Source: Anaeramoeba ignava
Lineage: Eukaryota > Metamonada > Anaeramoebidae
Direction of reading: 5' to 3'
Assembly (NCBI GenBank): GCA_028826165.1
Contig: JAPDFW010000091.1
Location: forward strand, 124,001-188,000
DNA: 64,000 nt
The notes beneath the pieces are model-generated. The model saw only the letters and a list, made by a program, of their open reading frames with translations. It searched no databases and was not told the origin of the DNA. Every line of letters starts with the position of its first letter. The stretch's first letter is position 1. Position numbers and translations under genes: made by a program. Shown here piece by piece: positions 11,163 to 20,815 of the stretch.

Positions 11163-13848
11163 ATGAATAATAACAGAAAACATTTAAAAGATAATCAACA
11201 AATAAATTCTGAATCTCAATCCAATTTAAATAATCAAATAATAACAAATTCTCCTCCAGAAAAGGATCAAGAATTTGAATCCAAACGAAAAAATGTTTCA
11301 AATAAATCTCAACAAAAAGAAAAAAAGCAAAAAAAAGAAAGGAAATTTGATTTTGGAAAATTTCATAAAAGGCATATTGCTTTTAAATTAGCTTATTTGG
11401 GTTGGAAATATCAAGGATTTGCTTTGAATGGTCCTGAAGATGAAACAACTGTTGAAGCTCATTTATTTAAAGCTTTGAAAAAAACTTGTTTAGTTGATGA
11501 TATTAAAAATGCAAATTATACTCGATGTTTGTTTTATTTCCCAAATCAAATTAAATTCAATTAAAAAATGAAAATGAAAATGAAAATGAAAATGAAAATG
11601 AAAATGAAAATGAAAATGAAAATGAAAATGAAAATGAAAATGAAAATGAAAATGAAAATGAAAATGAAAATTAAAATTCAAATCAAAATTCAAATTCAAA
11701 TTCAAATTTAAATTAAATTCAAAATTAAATTCAAAATCAAATTCAAAATTAAATTCAAATTTAAATTCAAATTCAAATCAAAATTAAATTCAAAATCAAA
11801 TTCAAAATCAAATTTCAAAATGAAAATTAAATTAAATTCAATTAAAAAATGAAAATGAAAATGAAAATGAAAATGAAAATGAAAATGAAAATGAAAATGA
11901 AAATGAAAATGAAAATTAAAATTCAAATCAAAATTCAAATCCAAAATCAAATTTAAATTAAATTCAAAATTAAATTCAAATTCAAATTTCAAAATCAAAA
12001 TTAAATTCAAATTCAAATTTAAATTCAAATTTAAATCAAAATTAAAATTCAAAATCAAATTTAAATTAAATTCAAATTCAAATCCAAAATTCAAATCAAA
12101 ATTTAAATTCAAAATTCAAAATTCAAATTGAAAACCAAAATCAAAATCAAAATCAAAATCAAAATCAAAATCAAATTCAAATTCAAATTCAAAATTCAAA
12201 ATTAAATTAAAAATCAAAATCAAATTCAAATTAAAAATCAAAATTCAAAATCAAAATTAAATTCAAAATCAAAATTAAAAATCAAATTCAAATTCAAATT
12301 CAAATTCAAATTCAAATTCAAATTCAAATTCAAATTCAAATTCAAATTCAAATTCAAAATGAAATTCAAATTCAAATTCAAATTCAAATTCAAATTCAAA
12401 TTCAAATTCAAATCCAAATTCAAAATCAAATTTCAAAATGAAAATTAAAATGAAAATTCAAATTCAAATTTAAATTCAAAATTAAATTCAAATTCAAATT
12501 TAAATTCAAAATTAAAATTCAAATTCAAATTCAAAATTAAATTCAAATTCAAATTCAAATTCAAAATTAAAATCCAAATCCAAATTCAAAATCAAATTTC
12601 AAAATGAAAATGAAATTAAAATTCAAATTCAAATTAAAATTAAATTGAAAATGAAATTCAAATTCAAATTAAAATTCAAAATCAAATTAAATTCAAAATC
12701 AAAATCAAAATTCAAATTCAAATTCAAAATTAAATTAAAATTCAAAATCAAAATTCAAAATTAAATTCAAAATCAAATTAAAATTTAAATTAAAAATTTA
12801 ATATATATAAGCTGGAAGAACAGATAAAGGTGTAAGTGCATTTGGACAAGTAATTTGTTTAGATGTTAGATCTAATTTATCTGATGGTATTGGTATTCTT
12901 CCAGTTGAAGAAAATACTACAAAAATTGTTAGACCAAAAGAACTTGAATATATAAAAATGCTTAATTCAGTTCTTCCAAAAGATATAAAAATACTTTCTT
13001 GGTCTCCTGTTAATATTGGATATAATGCTCGTTTTAATTGCAAATCAAGAACTTATAAATATTTCTTTTTAAAAAAAAATTTAGATATTGAAGTATTTTT
13101 AAAATATTTAGATTATTATTTGAATTATTTAAAATATTTGGATTATTTTAAATATTTTGATTTATTTTAAATATTTAAATTATTTTAAATATTTGGATTA
13201 TTTGAAATTTTTGAATTATTATTTTAAATAATTGAATTATTTGTAAATTTTCTTTCAAAAAAAAAAATCAAGTTAATGAATCAATCAGCTCAAAAATTTA
13301 TAGGCGAACATGATTTTAGAAACTTTTGTAAAATTGATCCAGAAAAAAAACATTTCAATCGAAGAATTTTAGAATGCTCAATTGAAAAAGTATTTTCACA
13401 AGAAACAAATGGGATCAATTCATCTTCATTTGAAATGTATGTATTTAATATTAAAGGATGGGCATTTTTATGGCATCAAATTAGAATGATGGTAGCAATT
13501 TTATTTATGATTGGAAATCATCAAGAAAAACCAGAAATCATTGATTATTTATTTGATGTTGAAAATGTTCCTTTAAGACCTCAATATGATATGGCTCCAG
13601 ATAATCCTTTAGTTCTTTATGATTGTGAATACGATGATCTTGATTTCAAATCAAATACTCAAGAAACTTATAGAGTTTTTTCATCTTTTAATTCCATTTT
13701 TGAAAAATTAATTTTTCAATCTTCAATGGCAAATTCTTTTAGCGTTTTTTTAAATATATCAGAAGAAGAAAAAGCTTTATATTCTAAAGAAAGAGTGCAT
13801 GTTCCACTTAAAGAAAGGAAAAAATGTGGTAAAAAAAATAATGAATAA
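11163..13848 (+). CDS. PUS3: tRNA pseudouridine(38/39) synthase, 3 exons
   Basis: Exons are 11163-11526, 12812-13092 and 13273-13848 (406 aa; intron phases 1 and 0). Residues 1-65 are a basic K/Q/N-rich leader. The TruA fold starts at KLAYLGWKYQGFA. The splice at 11526/12812 rebuilds YTRSGRTDKGVSAFGQ, the catalytic motif, with the nucleophilic Asp (about residue 126) in GRTDKG. ARFNCKSRTYKYFF follows. The join at 13092/13273 gives IELMNQSAQKFIGEHDFRNFCK, the Deg1/PUS3 signature, and WHQIRMMVAILFMIG closes the core. The family modifies U38/U39 in the anticodon stem. Intron 1 is 1.3 kb of repeats; intron 2 is 180 bp. PUS3 is favoured over PUS1 by the EHDFRNFCK motif. Confidence 0.93.
11527..12811 (+). 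repeat. PUS3 intron 1: AAAATG / AATTCA hexamer arrays
   Basis: The intron begins GTTTGT and ends ATATAAG. It is built almost wholly from hexamer runs: (AAAATG)n at about 11568-11670 and 11848-11915, (AATCAA)n near 12130-12170, and (AATTCA)n at about 12283-12360 and 12362-12415. Long apparent ORFs here (N-L or F-H dipeptide repeats) are artefacts of the hexamer period. Confidence 0.9.
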
Positions 13849-13987
13849 AAATAAAATTTTTTTGTTCCACTTTTTTTAATTTATAATTTTATTTTTATTT
13901 TATTTTTTTAGATCCTCTTAAAAATAGTTCTTTTTCTTTAAAAACTAAATCAAATCAAAAAACAAATTTTTAATTTATTCATTTAAT

Positions 13988-14567
13988 TTAATTCATTAAG
14001 AAAATAATTAAAAAAAACATAATCACAAAAATAATCACAAAAATAAAAAAACGATTTGATAATTTGCAAAATTTTTCATGATAAATAAATTCTTGTTTTG
14101 ATTGAAAATAATCATAATCAACACCTAAAGTTTCAAATTCAAAAAACTTGAGAAAAGAATCATCGTTTTGTTTTTTTTTAAGGAAATGATTTTCTAATTG
14201 AGAAATTTGAATTTGTTTTGATTGTATTTGTTTTTGTTGATTTTTTTCTGTTTCTCTTAAAAAATCTAAAGTTGTAACAAATTTTTGATATTTTTCAACA
14301 ATTTCTTTTAAATCTTGAAGTAATTTCATAAATTCATTTATTTCTGGATTTTTATTTGTTATTAAATGAATATTTTTGGGATTTTTTTTATTAAAAGTAT
14401 CTGTAAAATTTTGTATTTTTATTAAAATTGAATTTCTAAAAATTAAATTATAAAAAATTAAATTATAAAATTTATTTTGAATTTTAATTTATTTTTTACA
14501 TTTCTGTTCTATATTCTTGAAATGAACTTGAAAAAGAAGAAAATTTTGAAAATAATTCAGTTGACAT
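13988..14567 (-). CDS. Small tail-anchored coiled-coil protein, 2 exons
   Basis: Exon 1 is 14567-14500 and exon 2 is 14435-13988. The phase-2 join makes EYRTEINSILIKIQNF and a 171-aa product. There is no signal peptide. Helical, Q/K-rich coiled-coil segments lie at about residues 70-120. A single very hydrophobic C-terminal segment (FIFVIIFVIMFFLIIFLM) ends one residue before the stop, which is the layout of a tail-anchored ER/Golgi protein. Size and topology would suit a divergent SNARE or tether, but no zero-layer motif is recognisable. It is convergent with PUS3 (139-bp gap) and divergent from the cyclin gene. The exon structure is inferred. Confidence 0.6.
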
Positions 14568-14702
14568 TTTTAAAGAAAAAAAAAGAGAAAAAAATGAAAA
14601 AATGAAAAAAGAAGAAAAAAAAAATTTTTAACGATTTAAAAAATAATTTTTTAATAATTTAATAATTTAATTTTTTTCTTTCTTCTTTTTTCTTTTATTT
14701 TA

Positions 14703-16178
14703 ATGATAAATCCAAGTAATTTTATTAATTTAGAAAATTTAGAAAACAAAGAAAATGAAAATCAATTAAGTTTAAATCAAAGATTCAAAAGAAGAAAAGA
14801 GAAAAAAGGAAAAAGGAAAGCTTTAAAGAATATTACAAGTTTAGTTGAGAATATTCAACCTCAAAATTTTGTTTCATTAAAAGAAAAAACTAAATCAAGT
14901 AAAAATTTAAATATGAATTTAAATATGAATATGAATATGAATATGAATATAGAAGAAAAAGAAAATCAATTTATTAAAATTTATCAAGATGAATCAAATT
15001 CAAAAAAAAGAAAATGGAAAAATTCTCAAATAAATGAAGAAGAAAGTAAATCAATTAAAGAAAGTAAATCAAATAACCAACAAATTAATCAAATTCAACA
15101 AATTCATCAAAATCATCAAATTAATCAAATTAATCAAATCCAACAAAATCAAGAAGAAATTAACCAAATTAATCAACAAAATCAAGAAGAAATTAACCAA
15201 ATTAATCAACAAAATCAAGAAGAAATTAACCAAATTCAACAAATTCAACAAATTCATCAAAATCATCAAATTAATCAAATTAATCAAATTAATCAAATTA
15301 ATCAAATTAATCAAATTAATCAAATTCAACAAATTAATCAAGTTAATCAAATTAATCAAAATCAAGAAGAAATTAATCAAATTAATCAAATTCAAGAAAA
15401 CCAAGAAAATATTTCCAAATTAATTTTCGAAAATTGGATATTAAGTGAAGAAAAATTCCGACCAAACCCAAACTATATGAAAGAAAAACAAAATAAAATC
15501 ACTAACAGAAAAAGAGAAATTCTAATTGATTGGCTAAACAGTGTTATAGACGAAACAGGACTAATGTCACAAACATTATATCTAACAGTAAACTACATTG
15601 ATAGATTCTTAAGCATTTATTCAGTCAAACAAGAACAATTCCAACTTTTGGGAATAACATGCATGATAATAGCAGCAAAATATGAAGAAGTTGAAACACC
15701 CAAAATTAACACTTTTGTAGATCTTTGTGATAATATTTATACAAAGGAACAATGCTTGATTACTGAAAGAAGAATTTGTAATACTCTTGAATTCCAATTT
15801 TGTATTCCAACTCCAAAGAATTTTCTTAGAATTTTTCTTAAAGATTCAAAATCATCAAAAATTGTTGTAATTCTCGCTAATTATCTTTGCCAATTACAAC
15901 TTCAACACTTTCATTTCCTTAAATATAAACCTTCTTTAATTAGTGCAGCCTGTGTTGCACTTGCTCGCTTTATGGTTAATGAATCGGTTATTTGGAATGC
16001 TGATTGGGGTGAATGTTCAAGGTATAAAATTGATGATTTAGAAGAATGTTTTAATGATTTAAAACAAATTTTCATTCTCGCTCCTTTTGATAATTGTAAC
16101 TCAGTTTATTCCAAATATTCTGATCCTTCATTTGGTTCTGTAAGCAAACTAAATTTGCCTACTAACGATTTTAAATGA
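14703..16178 (+). CDS. A/B-type mitotic cyclin
   Basis: 491 aa, single exon. Residues about 1-240 are disordered: a KEN box at 16-18, a possible D-box RKAL at 38-41 (RKALKNITS), a second KEN in EEKENQF, then a long array of NQI/NQEE repeats. Residues about 245-480 hold two cyclin folds. KREILIDWL is the equivalent of MRxILVDWL. LYLTVNYIDRFLS, LLGITCMIIAAKYEE, LEFQFCIPTPKNFL and SAACVALARF follow. The A/B-cyclin call rests on the cyclin box order. APC/C-driven destruction is inferred from the KEN and D-box. The N-terminal repeat array is coded by hexamers like those in nearby introns. Confidence 0.95.
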   Translation: MINPSNFINLENLENKENENQLSLNQRFKRRKEKKGKRKALKNITSLVENIQPQNFVSLKEKTKSSKNLNMNLNMNMNMNMNIEEKENQFIKIYQDESNSKKRKWKNSQINEEESKSIKESKSNNQQINQIQQIHQNHQINQINQIQQNQEEINQINQQNQEEINQINQQNQEEINQIQQIQQIHQNHQINQINQINQINQINQINQIQQINQVNQINQNQEEINQINQIQENQENISKLIFENWILSEEKFRPNPNYMKEKQNKITNRKREILIDWLNSVIDETGLMSQTLYLTVNYIDRFLSIYSVKQEQFQLLGITCMIIAAKYEEVETPKINTFVDLCDNIYTKEQCLITERRICNTLEFQFCIPTPKNFLRIFLKDSKSSKIVVILANYLCQLQLQHFHFLKYKPSLISAACVALARFMVNESVIWNADWGECSRYKIDDLEECFNDLKQIFILAPFDNCNSVYSKYSDPSFGSVSKLNLPTNDFK

Positions 16179-16250
16179 TTTTAAAAAGAAAAATTTGATT
16201 TGATTTGATTTGATTTGATTTTTATTTCTTTTTTTTTCTAATTCATTTTT

Positions 16251-18187
16251 TTAAATATTCATTTTTTTGGATGTTTTCTCTTTCATTTCTTCAATGAAAG
16301 TTTGAATATCTTTCAGTAAATTTGAATTCAAATAATTTAATGGAATTTCTTCCTTTATGAAAAATTAAAATTAAAATTAAAATTAAAATTAAAATTAAAA
16401 ATTATTAATAAAAAAAAAATACTTTCTAAATTTAAAAAAAATAGAATTAAAAAAAAAATAATAATGAAACTATTTTATATTTTTTACATTCTAAAATTTT
16501 TTCATTTTTAATTTTAATTCTTTTAATAAATTAAATTAAATCAACATTTTTATAATTAATATCAGCTCCATTTTTTATTAATAATTTAATAGAATCTGTA
16601 TTATTATCATTATAAAAACATGCAAAATGTAAAGGAGTCCAACCCTATAAATAAATAAATAAATTAATTAATAAATTAATAAATTAAAATCTAAGTTGAA
16701 ATTTTACATTCTAAATAATCATTTTTTTTAATTTTTTAATTTGAATTTTTGAAATTTGAATTAAATTACTTCCTAAATATAAATTAAAAAATTAAAAAGA
16801 AATTTTATTATTTTATATTTTTGAAAAAAATTTAGAACAAAAAAAAATATTTACATTTGGTTCATTAATTAATGAACCTTCATCAATTAATAATTGAATA
16901 AATTTTTTATCTCTATTATAACGACAACAAAAATGAAGAGCTGTCATTCCCTAAAAATATAATTAATAAATGAAAGAAATTTTTTGATTTTAAATTTTAA
17001 ATTTTAACTAACTTTTTTCTATATTAAAAAATTATTAAAATTAAAATAACATTTTAGTAAACTAATTTATTGAAAAATATTCAAACCTTTTTAACATGAA
17101 TATCTGCATTATAAGAAAATAATAATTTAAAAACATCTTCATTTGCTTTTTTTCTACAAGCATAATGAAGAGGAGTTTCATTCTAAATTTTTATCCGATT
17201 AAAAATATTAAAAATATTAAAAATATTAAAAGATATTAAAAATATTAAAAAATATTAAAAGATACTTTCTAAAAAGAAAGAAAAGAGAAAAGAAAAATAT
17301 TAAATGGAATGATTTGGCATTTTTTATTCAATAATTTATTACATTCTAAAATAATATTTAAAATAATATTTAAAATAAAAGAATTAAAACTAATATTATT
17401 TTTGTTTACTGTTTTGCAATTTACGTCTGCTCCAGAAGAAAGTAATAATGAAAGTATTTCAATATTATTAGTTTGATATTTTATTGCGATATGTAGAGGA
17501 GTTCTTTGCTATTTTTAGAATAAAAAATTTTAGTTTATTATTAAAACTAACAAATTAAAATAAAAAGTTAATTTTACTTTCTAAATATTAATTAAAGATT
17601 AAAACATTTTAAAGCATTTTAAAAATATTTAGAAAACTATTTTACTTTCTATTTTACTTTCTATTTTAATTTTAATTTTAATTTTAATTTTAATTTTAAT
17701 TTTAATTTTAATTTTAATTTTAATTTTAATTTTAATTTTAATTTTAATTTTAATTTTAATTTTAATTTTAATTTTATAAATGAATTTTAATTTTAATTTT
17801 ATATACATTGCTTTGGTTTATATTAATACCACAAGCAATTAAGAATTCAATAACATCAATTTTAATACCAACTAAACAAGCGCAATGAAGTAAATTATTT
17901 CCCTTTAACATAATAATTTCTTTATATAAATTTCTTTTGGAAAAACTTTTTTCAAAAGATTTTTACTTTCTAAATTAAATTATTTTTTTAAAATCATTTC
18001 AAAAAAAAATAATAATTATTAATTTACATCCTTAAAAAAAAATAATAAAATAAAATAAATTTTAAATTAAATAAAATAAATAAAAAGCAATAAAAACATC
18101 AATAACAGAAAAATCTATATTTGAATTTAAATTAGATTTAAAAATTGATAAAGGTTTTTTATCTTGAATAAATTGAAAAAAATTCAT
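16251..18187 (-). CDS. Ankyrin-repeat protein with 3-6-nt microexons
   Basis: Conventional exons (5' to 3' on minus): 18187-18107, 17902-17807, 17508-17410, 17182-17087, 16950-16855, 16644-16546 and 16352-16251. Exons 2-6 each code one ankyrin repeat (LLHCACLVG, TPLHIAIKY, TPLHYACRK, TALHFCCRY, TPLHFACFY) ending GI/ADxN or NADIH plus three residues. Directly joined they leave five residues before the next TPLH; ankyrin repeats have seven. Every gap contains extra AG-codon-GT units: 18028-18030, 17967-17969, 17658-17660 or 17646-17648, 17578-17580, 17343-17345, 17266-17268, 17013-17018 (two codons), 16770-16772, 16708-16710, 16488-16490 and 16423-16425. These split the gaps into normal 55-146-nt introns. 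Including them gives seven residues in all five linkers and a product of about 234 aa ending EEMKEKTSKKMNI. The exon 1 end is the least certain. The protein's role is unknown. Confidence 0.82.
16423..16490 (-). other. Microexon pair, linker 6 (N, K)
   Basis: AAT at 16488-16490 (TTTTAG / GTAAAA) and AAA at 16423-16425 (TTTAG / GTATTT). Flanking introns are 55, 62 and 70 nt. Result: ADINYKN-N-K-EEIPLNYL, seven residues before the degenerate TPLH (IPLN) of the last exon. Confidence 0.74.
16708..16772 (-). other. Microexon pair, linker 5 (E, N)
   Basis: GAA at 16770-16772 (ATTTAG / GTAATT) and AAT at 16708-16710 (ATTTAG / GTAAAA). Flanking introns are 82, 59 and 63 nt. Result: LINEPN-E-N-GWTPLHFA, which reads as a consensus ankyrin linker. 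Confidence 0.78.
17013..17018 (-). other. 6-nt microexon, linker 4 (KK)
   Basis: AAAAAA at 17013-17018 lies between ATATAG and the strong donor GTTAGT. Flanking introns are 68 and 62 nt. Result: ADIHVKK-KK-GMTALH, again seven residues. This gap has one two-codon unit instead of two one-codon units. Confidence 0.72.
17266..17345 (-). other. Microexon pair, linker 3 (N, K)
   Basis: AAT at 17343-17345 (TTTTAG / GTAATA) and AAA at 17266-17268 (TTTTTAG / GTATCT). Flanking introns are 64, 74 and 83 nt. Result: ADVNCKT-N-K-NETPLH, seven residues between Asn and Thr. Confidence 0.75.
17578..17660 (-). other. Microexon pair, linker 2 (K, K)
   Basis: An AAA codon at 17578-17580 sits between TTTAG and GTAAAA. 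A second AAA lies in a 12-bp tandem duplication, at 17658-17660 or 17646-17648. Only 9 nt separate these two candidates, so only one can be used. Result: INQSN-K-K-QRTPLH, seven residues after the hairpin Asn. Confidence 0.68.
17967..18030 (-). other. Microexon pair, linker 1 (D, K)
   Basis: A GAT codon at 18028-18030 is flanked by AAG and GTAAAT. An AAA codon at 17967-17969 is flanked by TTTAG and GTAAAAA. Together they give D-K before GNNLLH. The exon 1 donor (18107 or 18098) is not fixed, so the linker length cannot be tested here as in the others. Confidence 0.6.
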
Positions 18188-18277
18188 TTAAAAAAAAAAA
18201 TGAAAAAAAAATTTTTTTTAAATTTTATTTTTTCATTTTTTTTCATTCTTTCTTTTTTTGATTTTATTAAATAAAAT

Positions 18278-20599
18278 ATGATTTCAAAATTCTTTTTAAA
18301 TTCTTTGATAATTTTATTATATCTTACTTTAGTTCAAGGATACATATTTGAATTAGAAAATAGTGGAAAAAAATGTTTTCTAGAAGACTTACCACCAAAT
18401 ACACTTGTTAAAGGATCATATCAAAATTATCAACCTTTTTTTGCAATTGAATTTGCTGTAAAACAATTTTTTTTTTCTTTTAATTTTTTAATTTTTTTTA
18501 TCAATTATTTTTCTTTTTTTTTTGTTTAGATTTTTGATCCAAAAAATCAACTTATGTATCAAAAAGGTTCAATTACTTCAGGAAAATTTTCTTTTTCTTC
18601 AGAAACTCCTGGACTTTATCGTTTTTGTTTTACTTCTCAAAATTATAAAAAAACTTTTGGATCTTGTATGTTATTTTGTTCATAATTTATCAACAATTTT
18701 ATCTATTATATTTATAATTAAATTTATAATTAAATTTATAATTAAATTTATAATTAAATTTATAATTAAATTTATAATAAAATTTATAATAAAATTTATA
18801 ATTAAATTTATAATTAAATTTATAATTAAATTTATAATTAAATTTATAATAAAATTTATAATAAAATTTATAATTAAATTTATAATTAAATTTATAATTA
18901 TATTTTTAATTAAATTTATAATTAAATTTATAATAAAAATTTATAATTAAATTTTTAATTAATTTTATCAATTAAATTTGTTTAAATTTTGATATAAAAA
19001 ATCAAAATTTATATCAAAAATTTATATCAAAATTTATAATAATTAAATTTATAATTAAATTTATAATTAAATTTATAATAATTAAATTTATAATTAAATT
19101 TATAATTAAATTTATAATTAAATTTATAATTAAATTTATAATTAAATTTATAATTAAATTTATAATTAAATTTATAATTAAATTTATAATTAAATTTATA
19201 ATTATATTTATATCAAAATTTATAATTAAATTTATAATTAAATTTATAATTAAATTTATAATTAATTTTATAATTAATTTTATAATTAAATTTATAATTA
19301 AATTTATAATTAAATTTATATCAAAATTTATAATTAAATTTATAATTAAATTTATATCAAAATTTATAATTAAATTTATAATTAAATTTATAATTAAATT
19401 TATAATTAAATTTATAATTAAATTTATATCAAAATTTATAATTAAATTTATAATAAAATTTATATCAAAATTTATAATTAAATTTATAATTAAATTTATA
19501 ATTATATTTATAATTAAATTTATAATTAAATTTATTTTTATAATTAAATTTTATATCAAAATTTATAATAAAATTTATAATTAAATTTATAATTAAATTT
19601 ATAATTAAATTTATAATTAAATTTATAATTAAATTTATAATTAAATTTATAATTAAATTTATAATTAAATTTATAATTAAATTTATAATTAAATTTATAA
19701 TTAAATTTATAATTAAATTTATAATTAAATTTATAATTAAATTTATAATTAAATTTATAATTAAATTTATATCAAAATTTATAATTAAATTTATAATTAA
19801 ATTTATAATTAAATTTATATCAAAATTTATAATTAAATTTATATCAAAATTTATATCAAAATTTATAATTAAATTTATAATTAAATTTATAATTAAATTT
19901 ATAATTAAATTTATAATTAAATTTATAATTAAATTTATAATTAAATTTATAATTAAATTTATATCAAAATTTATAATTAAATTTATAATTATATTTATAA
20001 TTATATTTATATCAAAATTTATAATTAAATTTATATCAAAATTTATAATTAAATTTATAATTAAATTTATAATTAAATTTATATCAAAATTTATAATTAA
20101 ATTTATAATTAAAATTTATAATTAAATTTATAATTAAATTTATAATTAAATTTATAATTAAATTTATAATTAAATTTATATCAAAATTTATATCAAAATT
20201 TATAATTAATTAGCAACTGCTCGTATAAATTTTATATATTCATATGGAAAATTCTCTGTTGATTATGATTATTTATCAAAAGAAGACAATTTTAATCCTA
20301 TTGAAGCAGAATTTAGAAGAATGTCAGATTTAATTAGTGATATTTCATCAACAATGTCATATATGAAAGAAAGAGAAGAAACAATGAGAGATACAAATGG
20401 TAAAAACAAAAAAAAAATTATTATAATTCTTAAAAATAAATTAATTTCGAAAATGAATTTTTCAATTTTTTATTTTTTAGAATCAACAAATTCAAGAGTT
20501 TTATGGTTTAGTTTATTATCAATTTTCATTTTAATTAGTGTTAGTCTTTGGCAAATAGTTTATTTAAATCAATATTTACGTAAAAAGAAGATCATTTAA
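18278..20599 (+). CDS. p24 (emp24/gp25L) cargo receptor, 4 exons
   Basis: Exons are 18278-18457, 18530-18665, 20214-20399 and 20481-20599 (206 aa; phases 0, 1, 1). Residues 1-21 are a signal peptide. The GOLD domain follows (FELENSGKKCFLEDLP with the first Cys, IFDPKNQLMYQK, GKFSFSSETPGLYRFCF with the second Cys). Next are a coiled coil (ISSTMSYMKEREETMRDTNEST) and RVLWFSLLSIFILISVSLWQ, the TM. The cytosolic tail ends RKKKII, with lysines placed like a KKXX COPI signal. p24 proteins form hetero-oligomers that cycle between ER and Golgi in COPII/COPI vesicles. The NESTNSRV motif depends on the splice at 20399/20481, which supports it. Intron 2 is 1.55 kb of 12-mer repeat. Confidence 0.95.
18666..20213 (+). 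repeat. p24 intron 2: 12-bp TTTATAATTAAA array
   Basis: After a donor GTATGT the intron is about 1.5 kb of a 12-bp unit (AAATTTATAATT). Variants such as TTTATATCAAAA appear at irregular intervals. It ends TTAATTAG. The unit is near-palindromic AT, and its 12-bp period makes spurious KFII ORFs in one frame. Confidence 0.95.
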
Positions 20600-20815
20600 A
20601 AACAAAGATTAAAAAATTAAAATTAAAAAATTAAAACAAAAATCTTTTTCAATTCAAAAACAAAAACAAAAACAAAAACAAAAACAAAAACAATTTTTTT
20701 TTTTCAATTTTCAAAAATAAAAAGATAAAAAGATAAAAAGATAAATTTGTTTTTATTTAAAATCAAATCAAATCAAATTCAAATCAAATTCAAATTTAAA
20801 TTTTTAAATAAATTT
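20600..20815. other. Convergent intergenic gap, p24 / bZIP
   Basis: The 3' ends of p24 (plus) and the bZIP gene (minus) face each other across 216 bp of AT-rich sequence. It holds short (ACAAAA)n and (AAAGAT)n runs. No gene or RNA signal is seen. Confidence 0.6.

Noticed and set aside
11490-12429. Minus-strand ORFs of N-L, N-F and H-F dipeptides
   Set aside because: Hexamer repeats in PUS3 intron 1 read in reverse; no conserved protein content.
15034-15423. LIKLIK and LINLIN ORFs
   Set aside because: Other frames and the reverse strand of the cyclin N-terminal NQI repeat.
16251-18187. Alternative explanation: AG-NNN-GT units as recursive splice sites or branch-site coincidence
   Set aside because: Recursive sites are zero-length AG|GT and would not restore the seven-residue ankyrin spacing; the consistent codon counts in five linkers favour real exons. 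Not excluded without RNA data.
18522-18950. 142-aa plus-strand ORF
   Set aside because: Its start overlaps p24 exon 2 in another frame and the rest is the intron 12-mer repeat.
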